64,000 nucleotides of DNA from Arcobacter acticola (GCF_013177675.1 NZ_CP042652.1:1860001-1924000); one strand, 5' to 3'; numbered from the stretch's first letter, positions 37,404-48,081 are shown. A program made the numbers and translations. The notes: generated from the letters alone by a model not told the origin.

Positions 37404-38291
37404 TTATCTAAAAAAAAACTTTTTAATAGCTTTTAGATATTCAGCTGAGCTTATAAATGAACCTATAATAATAAATGCACAAGCAAGGGTGATACTTAAA
37501 GTAAAAGTTGCATATCCTAATAAAACCAAAATAAATGTGGATAATAATGGTGTAAAATATGAAATCGAACCTAAAAGTTTTATATCTGCATTTTTAACCC
37601 CATAGTCCCATAAATAAAAAGCCCCGCCAACAGGCCCTAAACCTAACATTAAAGCTCCAAAAAGCTCACTTTGATTTGGGATTACTGTTATTTCAAAAAT
37701 AAAGTGACAAATAGTTGATAAAATAACTGTTACAATACAAAATCCAGTCACTGCATAAGTTGGAATATGAGATAGTGTTCTTGATATCACAGAATATGAT
37801 GACCAAGTAAGTGCAGCAATTAAAGCAAAAATATAACCCCACATATACTGTACTTCGAAGCTGAAACTACCATTTTTTGAAACTAATAAAAAAGCCCCTA
37901 CAAGTCCAAATAAAGCGCCTAAAATGTGAAACCACTTTAATTTCTCATTTGGTAAAAAAGCAGAAAATAGAACAATAAGTAAAGGCCATAAATAATTTAA
38001 AAGATTCGCTTCAACTGCAGGTGCATTTTTAATAGCTAAAAAATAAAAAAAATGATAACCAAAAAGACCTACTACTCCTATAATCCAAACTTTTAAAGGA
38101 AGTTTTAATAACTGTATTATCTTAATATTTTGCTTTTTTAATAAAATCAATCCTATACATGAAGCCACGAAAAATGCCATAGCTGTGAGTTGAAAAGCTG
38201 GAATATGAGTAGTTAATATGGAAAATAAAGCTAAACTTCCCCACATAATTATGGCTAAAATACCGTAGATATTACCTCTTCTTGCTTGCAT
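37404..38291 (-). CDS. EamA/DMT-family transporter
   Basis: A 295-residue membrane protein with about ten hydrophobic helices arranged as two EamA repeats (first starts GILAIIMWGSLALFS; second WGYIFALIAALTWSSYSVISR). It resembles YddG-type exporters of aromatic or other amino acids. Substrate not determinable. Confidence 0.88.
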   Translation of the reverse strand: MQARRGNIYGILAIIMWGSLALFSILTTHIPAFQLTAMAFFVASCIGLILLKKQNIKIIQLLKLPLKVWIIGVVGLFGYHFFYFLAIKNAPAVEANLLNYLWPLLIVLFSAFLPNEKLKWFHILGALFGLVGAFLLVSKNGSFSFEVQYMWGYIFALIAALTWSSYSVISRTLSHIPTYAVTGFCIVTVILSTICHFIFEITVIPNQSELFGALMLGLGPVGGAFYLWDYGVKNADIKLLGSISYFTPLLSTFILVLLGYATFTLSITLACAFIIIGSFISSAEYLKAIKKFFFR

Positions 38292-38449
38292 ATAAAACCT
38301 TAATTTTTTGGAACTATATCTAAATTAATATAAAGTTCTTATATTTAATTTATTATTTATAATATGAGTAAATTTGACATAAAAGAGACAAAAAATAGAT
38401 TTTAAATTTATCTATTTAAGAAGAAAAAATTATCTATTTGATTTTTTGT

Positions 38450-38455
38450 TATAAT
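38450..38455 (+). promoter_or_regulatory. Probable -10 element of the fad operon
   Basis: TATAAT preceded by a T-rich run (TTTTTTGT), the usual Campylobacterota promoter pattern with weak or absent -35. It lies 40 bp before the ligase start, whose SD is GGAGG. Confidence 0.6.
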
Positions 38456-38494
38456 ATTTTTATAAATTAATTTTAATTTTATGGAGGATATGAG

Positions 38495-40228
38495 ATGAAT
38501 AATTATAATTTCAAAACATATAATGAGCTTTTTTCCTACATATCAAACACTTATGATAATAAAAAATTTTTAAACTATCTATCAAATGGCCAATATAAAA
38601 ATATTTCAACAAATGATTTTAAAAATAAAATAATTTGCCTAAGTCTTGCTTTAAAAGATTTAGGGATAAAAAAAGGTGACACAGTTGGTATTTTTGCTAA
38701 TTCTTCACCTTTTTGGTTAATTTTTGATTTTGCCATTCATGAAGTTGGAGCCATAAGTGTTCCTATTTTTGCAAATATTTCAAGTGTTAATCTAAACTTT
38801 GAAATTAAAGATTCAAAAATGAAATATATGTTTATTGACTCACAAGAAAGATTAAAAGATATCGAAGAGGAAAACTCACACTTAACTTTTATCACACATA
38901 ATTTTTGTATAAAAGAGCCAAACTTTTATAATTTTGATGAAATTTTAGTAATAGGTCAGCAAATCTGTGATTCAAAAGGTTTTACAAGCCATAAAGCAAA
39001 TGAAGATGAAGTTTTTTCTATTATTTATACAAGTGGAAATACAGGAACACCAAAAGGTGTAATGCTAAGCCATAAAAATATAGTTTCTCAACTTCATGAT
39101 ATAAATACTCTAATAAATTTAGAAAAAAGTGAAATTGCACTATCACTGCTTCCACTTGCACATATATTTGAGCGAACTGTTATGAGTTATTATTTAAGTC
39201 GAGGAATTAGTATCTATTTTGTAGATGATATAACAAATGTATCAAATTTGTTAAAAATAGTAAAACCAACTATTATGACGGCCGTTCCTAGACTTCTTGA
39301 AAAAATATTTAATAAAATCAAATCAAATATTTCTCAAAAGCCCTTAATCTTAAGGTTAATAGCAAGTTTTGCTTTTAAATATGCACTAAAAGAAAGTATA
39401 GATAAAAATGCCCTACTTTTTAAAATCTATGACAAAATTGTTTATTCAAAATTAAGGGAAATTTTTGGTTCAAGACTTCAAAAACTAATAAGTGGAGGAG
39501 CTCCTCTATCAAAAGAGATAGCACAATTTTTTGTAAATATTGGAATTCCCGTTTATCAAGGTTATGGATTAACAGAGTTTTCACCTGTAATTTCTACAAA
39601 TGCTCCAAATGCAAACAAAGTTGGATCTTGTGGAAAAATTCTTCCAAGTGCAAAAATTAAAATAGATGAAAATAAAGAGCTTTTAGTACGAGGTCCTTCT
39701 TTAATGAAAGGTTACCTAAATCAAGAAGAGTTAACAGCTAAAACTATCGATAAAGATGGCTGGCTTCATACAGGAGATATTGCATCTTTAGATAAAGATG
39801 GCTACCTTTATATTACATCTAGGGCAAAAGAGATATTTAAAACTTCAACGGGAGAGTATGTTAATGCTGTTGCAATTGAACAAAAGCTATCAAAAAATAG
39901 ATATATAGAGTTTGCAGTTGTAATATCTCAAAATAGAAAGTACACAACGGCCCTACTTTTTGTAGATATTGAAAAATATGAAATTGCAAAAAAATCAAAT
40001 AAAAGCTTAACTATAGAAGAGTATTATAATAGTAGTGATATTATTAAAAATATTTCAAACTATATAGAAAATATTAATAAAGATTTAAATCAATGGGAAA
40101 AAATAGTTAATTTCAAAATCATTACCAATGATATTTCAATAGAAGGTGGTGAATTAACACCTTCTATGAAAATCTGTCGAATTGTAATTGAAGAAAAATA
40201 TGAAGAAATTATAAATAGTATGTATTAG
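38495..40228 (+). CDS. Long-chain acyl-CoA synthetase (FadD-like)
   Basis: A 577-residue AMP-forming ligase that activates fatty acids to acyl-CoA. The P-loop is IIYTSGNTGTPKGVMLSH, followed by YQGYGLTEFSP and WLHTGDIASLDKDGYLYI. The C-terminal motif has KEIFKTSTGEYV, as in eukaryote-like long-chain synthetases. It is the first gene of a beta-oxidation operon, which supports a fatty-acid substrate. Next gene after 9 nt. Confidence 0.92.
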   Translation: MNNYNFKTYNELFSYISNTYDNKKFLNYLSNGQYKNISTNDFKNKIICLSLALKDLGIKKGDTVGIFANSSPFWLIFDFAIHEVGAISVPIFANISSVNLNFEIKDSKMKYMFIDSQERLKDIEEENSHLTFITHNFCIKEPNFYNFDEILVIGQQICDSKGFTSHKANEDEVFSIIYTSGNTGTPKGVMLSHKNIVSQLHDINTLINLEKSEIALSLLPLAHIFERTVMSYYLSRGISIYFVDDITNVSNLLKIVKPTIMTAVPRLLEKIFNKIKSNISQKPLILRLIASFAFKYALKESIDKNALLFKIYDKIVYSKLREIFGSRLQKLISGGAPLSKEIAQFFVNIGIPVYQGYGLTEFSPVISTNAPNANKVGSCGKILPSAKIKIDENKELLVRGPSLMKGYLNQEELTAKTIDKDGWLHTGDIASLDKDGYLYITSRAKEIFKTSTGEYVNAVAIEQKLSKNRYIEFAVVISQNRKYTTALLFVDIEKYEIAKKSNKSLTIEEYYNSSDIIKNISNYIENINKDLNQWEKIVNFKIITNDISIEGGELTPSMKICRIVIEEKYEEIINSMY

Positions 40229-40237
40229 GAGCTAAAA

Positions 40238-41512
40238 ATGAAAGAAAGAATAGCCGTAATTGATGGATTAAGAAGTCCAATAGCAAAAGCAAATGGAAAA
40301 CTAAATGACGTAAGTGCTGATAACTTAGGTGCAATAATTACAAAAGAGTTAGTTTTAAGAAATAACCTAGAGTATAAACTCTTTGATGAAGTAATCATGG
40401 GAAATGTAGCCCAACCTGCAAATGCTGCAAATATAGCCAGAGTTATGGCAATTAGAGCTGGATTTCCACAAAGTACACCTGCATATACAGTTCATAGAAA
40501 TTGCGCGTCAGGAATGCAGTCAATTTCAAGTGCCATTGAAAAATTACACTCAAATCAAGGTGATTTATATTTAGTTGGAGGAATGGAATCAATGAGTAAT
40601 ATTCCATTACTTTATAGTGATGAATTTAGAAATTTTATTACAAAATTTACCTACTCTAAATCACTTGCTCAAAAACTTAAAATATTAAGCTCGTTTAGAT
40701 TGGGATTCTTAAAACCTACTATTGGTTTGATTTCGGGATTAACAGATCCAATTTCTGGAAAAATCATGGGAATTACAGCTGAAAACTTAGCAAATGAGTT
40801 TAAAATTAGCCGTGATGCTCAAGATGAATATGCTCTAAAATCTCATTTAAAAGCTCAAAAAGCAATTGAAAGTGGAATATTCAAAGAAGAAATTCATCCA
40901 ATAATGACGAAAAATGCTTCAATAATAGATGATGATGGTGTAAGATTTAATCAAACAATCGAAGCTTTAAATAAATTAAAACCAATTTTTGACAGATTAA
41001 GTGGAACAGTAACAGCTGGAAACTCATCTCAAGTTTCAGATGGAGCTTGTAGTTTAATAGTTTGTACTGAATCAAAAGCTCGACAATTAAATCTTGAACC
41101 AATTGGATTTATAAAAGATTATGCTTATGCTGGACTTGATGCACATAGAATGGGATTAGGGCCTATTTATGCCACAAAAAAACTATTTGATAAAACGGGT
41201 GTTTCTTTAAAAGATATTGATGTAATTGAATTAAATGAAGCTTTTGCAGCTCAAGTTATTGCAAACCTTGAAGCATTTAAATCAGATGATTTTTGTAAAA
41301 AAGCATTTAATAGTAGTGCCTTAGGGGAAATTGATGAATCTATTTTAAATATAAATGGAGGAGCAATTGCTTTAGGACATCCTGTTGGTATGAGTGGAGC
41401 TCGAATTGTTTTAACAGCTCTTAAAGAGTTAAAAAGAAGAGATGATAAACTAGGTCTTGCAACACTATGTATTGGTGGCGGGCAAGGTGCATCTTTCTTA
41501 TTGGAGGTATAA
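40238..41512 (+). CDS. Thiolase (acetyl-CoA C-acyltransferase)
   Basis: A 424-residue thiolase for the last step of beta-oxidation. The nucleophilic Cys is in HRNCASGMQSI, the C-terminal His in GGAIALGHPVGMSGAR and the second Cys in LCIGGGQG. The extra loop in the middle and the length (about 424 rather than 390) resemble FadI. It lies one base from the next gene. Confidence 0.94.
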   Translation: MKERIAVIDGLRSPIAKANGKLNDVSADNLGAIITKELVLRNNLEYKLFDEVIMGNVAQPANAANIARVMAIRAGFPQSTPAYTVHRNCASGMQSISSAIEKLHSNQGDLYLVGGMESMSNIPLLYSDEFRNFITKFTYSKSLAQKLKILSSFRLGFLKPTIGLISGLTDPISGKIMGITAENLANEFKISRDAQDEYALKSHLKAQKAIESGIFKEEIHPIMTKNASIIDDDGVRFNQTIEALNKLKPIFDRLSGTVTAGNSSQVSDGACSLIVCTESKARQLNLEPIGFIKDYAYAGLDAHRMGLGPIYATKKLFDKTGVSLKDIDVIELNEAFAAQVIANLEAFKSDDFCKKAFNSSALGEIDESILNINGGAIALGHPVGMSGARIVLTALKELKRRDDKLGLATLCIGGGQGASFLLEV

Positions 41513-41513
41513 A

Positions 41514-43619
41514 ATGAGTAATATGACATTAGAGATTAAGCAAAATATAGCAACACTTACATTTGATTTGCAAAATGAAAAAATAAATAAATTATCATTT
41601 GAAATTTTAAAAGAGTTTAAAGAAATTCTAAACACAATTGAAAACGACTCTTCCATAAAAGCTTTAGTAATAGATAGTGCAAAGAAAAATATTTTTATTG
41701 CAGGGGCTGATATTAAAGAGATTGAAAAACTAAAAGATGAAAAAGAGGTTTATGAAGCTTTAATGGAAGTTCACGAAATCTTTAATAAGCTCGAAAACCT
41801 TCAAATTCCAACAATTGCATATATAAATGGTGCTTGTATGGGTGGTGGTCTTGAACTTGCCCTTGCTTGTAAATATAGAGTTTTAAGCACAAATGAAAAA
41901 ACAAAACTAGCCTTTCCAGAAATAAAACTAGGAATTTTCCCAGGATTTGCAGGAACTATTAGAGCTCCTAAATTAATAGGCCTTGTAAATGCCCTTGATT
42001 TAATATTAACTGGAAAAACTATTGATGCAAAAAAAGCTTATAAAATAGGTCTTGCTGATATGATTTTTGATGATGCACAAAAAGAGTTTATGTTAGAAGG
42101 TTTTGTAAAAAAAGCTATTTATGGAACAATTAAAAGAAAATCTAATTTTAATTTTTTAAATTATGCACCATTAAATGAAATAGTATTTAGTAAGGCATTA
42201 AAAGGCTTAGAAGCAAAGGTAAATAAAGATTTCAAAGCACCTTATAAAGCCTTAGAAGTAATAAAAGCTACCATAAATAAAGAGCTTGATGATGCTATAA
42301 AAGTAGAGGCAAAAGAGTTTTCAAAACTGGCTGTTTCAAAAGAGTCAAAAAATATGATAAAACTATTTTTCCTTTTTGAAAAGCTAAATAAAAACTATAC
42401 AAAAACTTCAAATCCAATCTCAAATGCAATAGTTCTTGGAAATGGAGTTATGGGAAAAGGAATTATTTGGTTATTCTCAAAATATTTAGATGATGTTAGA
42501 ATAAAAATAAGAGATATTTCACAGGCAAATGAGATAATAAAAGATGTTTCAAAAATCTATGATTATTTAGTAAAAACAAGAAAAATGACAAAAAATCAAG
42601 CCGAGTTTAAACTAAATAAAATCTCATATACCCAAGATTTCATAGGTTTTAAAAATTTTGATTTTATTATTGAAGCTATTGTTGAAGATGAAAATATAAA
42701 AAAACAAACTTATAAAGAGATTGAAAATGTTGCAAATGAAAATACAATAATTGCTACAAATACATCATCAATTTCAATAGAAAAATTATCAAGTGAAGTT
42801 AAAAACAAAGAAAACTTCCTAGGAGTTCATTTTTTTAATCCTGTAAATTTAATGCCACTTGTGGAAGTGATTCCAAATTCAAACACTTCAAAAGAAACTA
42901 TAAATAAGGTATTTGAACTTCTTATTTCTTGTGGAAAAACACCTATTTTAGTGGGGGATTGTGCTGGATTTATTGTAAATAGAATTTTACTTCCTTATAT
43001 GAATGAAGCTGCTTTTATTTTAGAGCAAGGTTCAAAAATAGAAAGAATTGATAATGTAATAAAAGATTTTGGAATGCCAATGGGACCATTTACCCTTGCT
43101 GATACTGTGGGAGTTGATATTGGATATAAAGTTGCAACTATTTTAAATGAGTCTTATGGAAGCAGAATGCCAATAGCTTCTATTATTGAAAAAATGTACA
43201 ATGCAAAACTTTTAGGGGAAAAAACTAAAGCTGGTTTTTATGAATATGCAGGACGAGATACTTATCCAAACTCACATGTTACGTCTATGCTAGAAAACAA
43301 TAATAAAATTATCGAAGACGATGAGATAGTTCAAAGATGTATTTATATTATGATAAATGAGGCATCAAGATGCCTTGAAGAAAATATAGTAACAGATGCA
43401 TCAATTATCGATTTTGCAATGATTTCAGGAACTGGATTTCCAGCTTATAAAGGTGGATTACTATCTTATGCAAATGAGATTGGTTTAAAAAACATCTTAG
43501 AAAGTTTGAGAAAGTTTGAAAAAGAGTTTGGAAGTAGATTTACACCTTCAAATTTATTAGTAAAATTAGTTGAAGAGTATGAAGATTTTGAAACAGGAGA
43601 AGCATTATGGAAGCATTAA
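41514..43619 (+). CDS. Bifunctional enoyl-CoA hydratase/3-hydroxyacyl-CoA dehydrogenase (FadB/FadJ-like)
   Basis: A 701-residue two-enzyme protein. The hydratase part has AGADIKEIE, GACMGGGLELALACKYR and the catalytic Glu in FPEIKLGIFPGFAGT. The dehydrogenase Rossmann motif is VLGNGVMGKGI at about residue 305, followed by NTSSISIEKL, GVHFFNPVNLMPLVE and GDCAGFIVNRIL. The ATG at 41514 has GGAGG upstream; the longer open frame from 41457 lies inside the thiolase gene and is not used. Overlaps the next gene by 13 bp. Confidence 0.95.
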   Translation: MSNMTLEIKQNIATLTFDLQNEKINKLSFEILKEFKEILNTIENDSSIKALVIDSAKKNIFIAGADIKEIEKLKDEKEVYEALMEVHEIFNKLENLQIPTIAYINGACMGGGLELALACKYRVLSTNEKTKLAFPEIKLGIFPGFAGTIRAPKLIGLVNALDLILTGKTIDAKKAYKIGLADMIFDDAQKEFMLEGFVKKAIYGTIKRKSNFNFLNYAPLNEIVFSKALKGLEAKVNKDFKAPYKALEVIKATINKELDDAIKVEAKEFSKLAVSKESKNMIKLFFLFEKLNKNYTKTSNPISNAIVLGNGVMGKGIIWLFSKYLDDVRIKIRDISQANEIIKDVSKIYDYLVKTRKMTKNQAEFKLNKISYTQDFIGFKNFDFIIEAIVEDENIKKQTYKEIENVANENTIIATNTSSISIEKLSSEVKNKENFLGVHFFNPVNLMPLVEVIPNSNTSKETINKVFELLISCGKTPILVGDCAGFIVNRILLPYMNEAAFILEQGSKIERIDNVIKDFGMPMGPFTLADTVGVDIGYKVATILNESYGSRMPIASIIEKMYNAKLLGEKTKAGFYEYAGRDTYPNSHVTSMLENNNKIIEDDEIVQRCIYIMINEASRCLEENIVTDASIIDFAMISGTGFPAYKGGLLSYANEIGLKNILESLRKFEKEFGSRFTPSNLLVKLVEEYEDFETGEALWKH

Positions 43620-45967
43620 TTTTATTGTTGGTTATATTGGTTTTTGGATTTTATTCATTTCCACTATATAGTTATTTTGCATTTATTGCAGTTTATTCTT
43701 TAGCATTTTGTGATGTAGGGTTTATTTTCTGGACTATTTATTTACTAGCTGCACTTGTGCTATTAATACAATCATTTAGAATAAAATTTATTACATCTAA
43801 AATTGTAAATTTTATAAATAAAAATGGTCTTTTACCAAAAATCTCAGCAACAGAAGAAGCAGCACTACAAGCTGGAACAAACTGGGTTGAAGCAAACTTT
43901 TTTAAAGCTCAAGTTAACTTCAAAGAGATTCAAGCTGAAAAAGTAACAGTTTTAACACCTGAAGAACAAGCATTTTTAGATAATGAAGTAAAGCAACTTT
44001 GTGAAATGACAACAGATTGGGAAATTTTCCAAGATAGAGATTTCAGACCTGATGTTTGGCAATTTATCAAAGATAAAAAATTCTTTGGAATGATTATTCC
44101 AAAAGAGTATGGAGGACTTGGATTTTCTGCAACTGCACACTCAAAAGTAATTGAAAAATTAGTATCACGTTCTCAAGTTTTAGCAATAACTATAATGGTG
44201 CCAAATTCACTTGGGCCTGCTGAATTAATCTTAAAGCATGGAACTCAAGCTCAAAAAGATAAGTATTTAAATGACTTAGCACTGGGAATTCAAGTACCTT
44301 GTTTTGGATTAACAGAACCAAATGCAGGAAGTGATGCCACATCTATTTCATCAAATGGTGTTGTTTTTAAAGATAAAAAAGGTAATTTAAAAATCAGATT
44401 AAATTTTGAAAAAAGATATATTACCCTTGGAAATATAGCAACTTTAATAGGTCTTGCTTTTGTATTAAAAGATCCTGAACACTTACTTGGTGAAAAAGAA
44501 GACTTAGGTATTACCTTTGCAGTTATTGATGCAAAAACAAAGGGAATTGATAACTCAAAACGACATGATCCACTTGGTATTCCATTTGTAAACTCACCAC
44601 TTTATGGAAAAGATGTGGTTATTCCTTTAGAAAATATTATTGGAGAAGAAAAAGGAATTGGAAAAGGTTGGCAAATGCTTGTTGAATCTTTATCAATTGG
44701 ACGAGGAATTTCACTTCCAAGTGTAAGTCTTGGTGGAAGTAAACTGGCACTTAATGTGGTAGCCTCATATTCACAATTAAGAGAGCAATTTGGACTTAGT
44801 ATTAATCATTTTGAAGGCGTAGAAGAAAAAATTGCAAAAATTGCAGCCTTTACTTATATGTTAAATGCTTCAAGAAATTACACTTTAGATGCTATTGATA
44901 ATGGTGCAAAACCAGGAGTTATAAATTCTGTTATGAAATACCACGCCACTGAGAAATTTAGAACTATTATAAATGATGCAATGGATGTTTTAGGAGGAAG
45001 CGCTATTATTAGGGGAGAAAACAATCTTTTAGCCCATGCTTATTTTGCTATTCCTATTTCAATTACAGTTGAAGGTGCAAATATTTTAACAAGAAATTTA
45101 ATGCAATTTGGACAAGGATTAATTAAATCACATCCATATATTTATACACAAATAAATGCTTTAAAAAACAATAATGTACAAAGTTTTGATAGGGCATTTT
45201 TTGCACATATTGGATTAGTATTTAACTCATTTTGTAAATCTTTAGCTTATTATTTAACAAGGGCACAAATTAATTGTCAAAAAGGGCACTTCCAAAGATA
45301 TAAACAAAAACTTACATGGGTATCAAGTGAATTTACACTTTTAACAAATGTTGCTTTAGCAATTTTAGGACCAAGTCTTAAAAAAAGAGAAAATATTAGT
45401 GCACGATTTGGAGATATTTTATCAAATTGTTATTTGATAACAGCAACATTAAGGGAGTTTGAAAATAATCCAAACCAAAAAGATGAAGATTTAGTGGATT
45501 ATATTTGTAATTATTGTTTTAATGAAATTCAAATAGCAAGAGAAGAGATTATTATAAATATTGGTTACTTAGGATTTTTACTTCCACTTGTAAAAATCAA
45601 TCCATTCTCTATAAAAGAGAAAGACTCTTTAAATGCAAAAATTGTAAAAAACTTAGAGAATGAAGATTATCTAAAACAAATGACATCAAGTTTATTTATT
45701 TCAAATAGCAAAGAAGATAGATTGGCAAAAATCCAAAAAGCTGTAAAACTAAATAAAGAAGCACAAAATAGTTTTAAAATTCTAAAAGAAGCTATAAAAA
45801 ATAATACTATACAAAAAGATAATTCAGAAAGTATGATAAATGAACTTTTAGAAAAAAATCTTTTATCAAAAGATGAGATAGAAAAAATGCTAGAAGCCCA
45901 CGCACTAAAACAAGAAGTTATAAGTGTAGATTCATTTAAAACAAGTGAGTATAAGGCTCAACGATGA
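43607..45967 (+). CDS. Long-chain acyl-CoA dehydrogenase, FadE type
   Basis: A 786-residue flavoprotein of the large FadE class, with an N-terminal membrane region (two hydrophobic segments within residues 1-60), the acyl-CoA dehydrogenase core (CFGLTEPNAGSDATS; GRGISLPSVSLGG; LGGSAIIRGENN) and a helical C-terminal extension of about 250 residues typical of FadE. It catalyses the first oxidation step, probably at the inner membrane. Start overlaps fadB; stop overlaps the next gene by 4 bp. Confidence 0.93.
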   Translation: MEALILLLVILVFGFYSFPLYSYFAFIAVYSLAFCDVGFIFWTIYLLAALVLLIQSFRIKFITSKIVNFINKNGLLPKISATEEAALQAGTNWVEANFFKAQVNFKEIQAEKVTVLTPEEQAFLDNEVKQLCEMTTDWEIFQDRDFRPDVWQFIKDKKFFGMIIPKEYGGLGFSATAHSKVIEKLVSRSQVLAITIMVPNSLGPAELILKHGTQAQKDKYLNDLALGIQVPCFGLTEPNAGSDATSISSNGVVFKDKKGNLKIRLNFEKRYITLGNIATLIGLAFVLKDPEHLLGEKEDLGITFAVIDAKTKGIDNSKRHDPLGIPFVNSPLYGKDVVIPLENIIGEEKGIGKGWQMLVESLSIGRGISLPSVSLGGSKLALNVVASYSQLREQFGLSINHFEGVEEKIAKIAAFTYMLNASRNYTLDAIDNGAKPGVINSVMKYHATEKFRTIINDAMDVLGGSAIIRGENNLLAHAYFAIPISITVEGANILTRNLMQFGQGLIKSHPYIYTQINALKNNNVQSFDRAFFAHIGLVFNSFCKSLAYYLTRAQINCQKGHFQRYKQKLTWVSSEFTLLTNVALAILGPSLKKRENISARFGDILSNCYLITATLREFENNPNQKDEDLVDYICNYCFNEIQIAREEIIINIGYLGFLLPLVKINPFSIKEKDSLNAKIVKNLENEDYLKQMTSSLFISNSKEDRLAKIQKAVKLNKEAQNSFKILKEAIKNNTIQKDNSESMINELLEKNLLSKDEIEKMLEAHALKQEVISVDSFKTSEYKAQR

Positions 45968-48081
45968 TAAAAAGTGATTTGTTAATTAACATAAATGGTT
46001 ATGTTTTAAGTTTACTAGAGAAGATTCTTGATGCAAATATAGAAATAAAAGGAATTGAAAATATTCCTATAGACAACCCAAAAATGTTTGTTGCAAATCA
46101 TTTTACTCGAACAGAAGCTATGCTAATTCCATATACTTTATATAATCTAACGGGCAAAAAAGTAGGTGTCATTGCCGATGATTCACTTTTTAAGTCCTAT
46201 TTTGGTGATTTTTTAAAAAATCTAGGAGCTATGAAAAAAAGTGAAGCAAATAGAAATGAACATATTATTGGTGATTTAATAACTTCATGTAAAAACTGGA
46301 TGATATTTCCAGAAGGGATGATGGTAAAAGCAAAAGATATTAGTAAAATTGATAATAACTTTTGTGTAAAAATTGACAATGCTTGCCAAAGAGTTTATAC
46401 AGGAGCAGCAGTTTTTGCCTTAAGTTCCCAATACTTTAGAGAAAAATATTTTGATCATAAACTTGATGATTATGATTCTTTTAGCCAAAAGTTTTTTATA
46501 AATGAATGTAGTGATATTAATAAAAATGAAACAATGATTGTTCCTATTAATATAAGCTATACAAAAATTAGAAATGGAAGAAACTTTTTAATTGATATGG
46601 CTGAAAAGCTTATTGATGAAATGGGTGAAAATTTTAAAGAAGAGTTAGAGATTGAAAGTAACTTAATATTAAACTCTAAAATTATAATTCATATATTAAA
46701 GCCTATTAGTACTAAAAATATTATTGAAAACTTATATAAGCAAAATCTTTCACAAGAAGATGTAATCTCTAAATTAAGATATGAAGTCACCCATGATTTT
46801 ATGAATTATATTTATGAATCTTTAACTATAAGTTTTGATCATGTCTTTGCACTAATACTTCATTTATATCCAAAAAATGAAATCAATATTGAATATTTTA
46901 AAAGATTAATTTATATGGTAATTCATAAAATAAAAGAAGCCAAACTATTTTATGATGAAGAGATTGACAAAGATTTAATTTATTTAATATCTTATGAAAA
47001 ATTTAAACTATTTGATAATATTTTAGAAATAGCAATAAATACTCAAATCATAACAATTGAAGAAAATGCATATTTAATAAATAAAGAGAAATTATTAGAT
47101 TCCCATACTCACAATACCATAAGATTAAAAAATATTTTAAGAGTAGTTTTAAATGAAATATTAATCAATGAAAAAGTTGTAAACATAATACAAACACTAT
47201 TATCAAAAGATGAAAATGAAAATAATTCCCAATTAGTAAATATATTAAAAAATGAAGAAAATGAAGAGTTTGAATTTGCCTATGAAAAAAGTAAAGATTA
47301 TGAAAATATAAAAGCAAAAGAGATAGGAAAAACAAAATATTTTGATATTGATAAAGCAAAAAATTGTGTTATTGCAATTCATGGGTTTTCTTCATCTCCC
47401 AAAGAAGTAGAACAATTAGCTCTTTTCTTAAATGAAAATAATCTAAGTGTACATACACCAAGACTAGCAGGGCATGGAATAGTTCCTGAAGAGCTAAAAG
47501 AGAAGAAATGGGAAGATTGGTATAAGTCTGTTTCACGGGCTATTGTAATTGCCTCATTGCAATATAAAAAGATTTATATTGTAGGGTTTTCAACGGGTGG
47601 ATTATTAGCTCTTTTAAGTACTAAAAAGTATTATAAAGAGTTTGTAGGATTAGTTTGTATAAATGCTGCACTTCATTTAAATGATCTTCGAATAAAAACA
47701 TTAGTTCCTGCTATTTCCTTTTGGAATGATATAGTAAAAGTATTTGGTGAAAATGATTACACAAAAGAGTATGTGGATAATTTTCCTGAGAATCCAGAAA
47801 TAAACTATAATAAACACTATATTGATGCTATTGAACAACTTAGTTTATTAATGAAAAGAACAAGAAAAAGCTTACATAAAATAAGAAAACCTATTTTAAT
47901 AATTCAAGGAAAAGACGACCCAATTGTAAATCCAAGTTCTGCCCATGAAATATATGAAAAGATAGAATCAAGATATAAATCTTTAAAAATAATTGATGCT
48001 TCAAATCATGTAATAATCATAGGGGAAAAGACTAAAGAACTTTTTACTGACATATTAGATTTTATAAGCCAAGGAGAGTAA
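45964..48081 (+). CDS. Fusion of PlsC-like acyltransferase and alpha/beta hydrolase
   Basis: A 705-residue protein with two recognisable ends. Residues about 20-260 resemble a glycerolipid acyltransferase: VANHFTRTEAM and IFPEGMMVKA match motifs I and III, although the usual HX4D is HX4E here. Residues about 260-450 are helical without a known motif. Residues about 455-705 are an alpha/beta hydrolase: AIHGFSSSPKEV oxyanion region, nucleophile in VGFSTGGLLAL (GxSxG), Asp in IIQGKDDPIV and His in DASNHVIII. Its place at the end of the fad operon suggests lipid remodelling or release of fatty acids. No exact function is claimed. Confidence 0.85.
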   Translation: MIKSDLLININGYVLSLLEKILDANIEIKGIENIPIDNPKMFVANHFTRTEAMLIPYTLYNLTGKKVGVIADDSLFKSYFGDFLKNLGAMKKSEANRNEHIIGDLITSCKNWMIFPEGMMVKAKDISKIDNNFCVKIDNACQRVYTGAAVFALSSQYFREKYFDHKLDDYDSFSQKFFINECSDINKNETMIVPINISYTKIRNGRNFLIDMAEKLIDEMGENFKEELEIESNLILNSKIIIHILKPISTKNIIENLYKQNLSQEDVISKLRYEVTHDFMNYIYESLTISFDHVFALILHLYPKNEINIEYFKRLIYMVIHKIKEAKLFYDEEIDKDLIYLISYEKFKLFDNILEIAINTQIITIEENAYLINKEKLLDSHTHNTIRLKNILRVVLNEILINEKVVNIIQTLLSKDENENNSQLVNILKNEENEEFEFAYEKSKDYENIKAKEIGKTKYFDIDKAKNCVIAIHGFSSSPKEVEQLALFLNENNLSVHTPRLAGHGIVPEELKEKKWEDWYKSVSRAIVIASLQYKKIYIVGFSTGGLLALLSTKKYYKEFVGLVCINAALHLNDLRIKTLVPAISFWNDIVKVFGENDYTKEYVDNFPENPEINYNKHYIDAIEQLSLLMKRTRKSLHKIRKPILIIQGKDDPIVNPSSAHEIYEKIESRYKSLKIIDASNHVIIIGEKTKELFTDILDFISQGE

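Noticed and set aside
41457-41513. Longer N-terminus for the FadB-like protein
   Set aside because: The extra codons lie inside the thiolase gene out of frame; GGAGG directly before the ATG at 41514 sets the real start.
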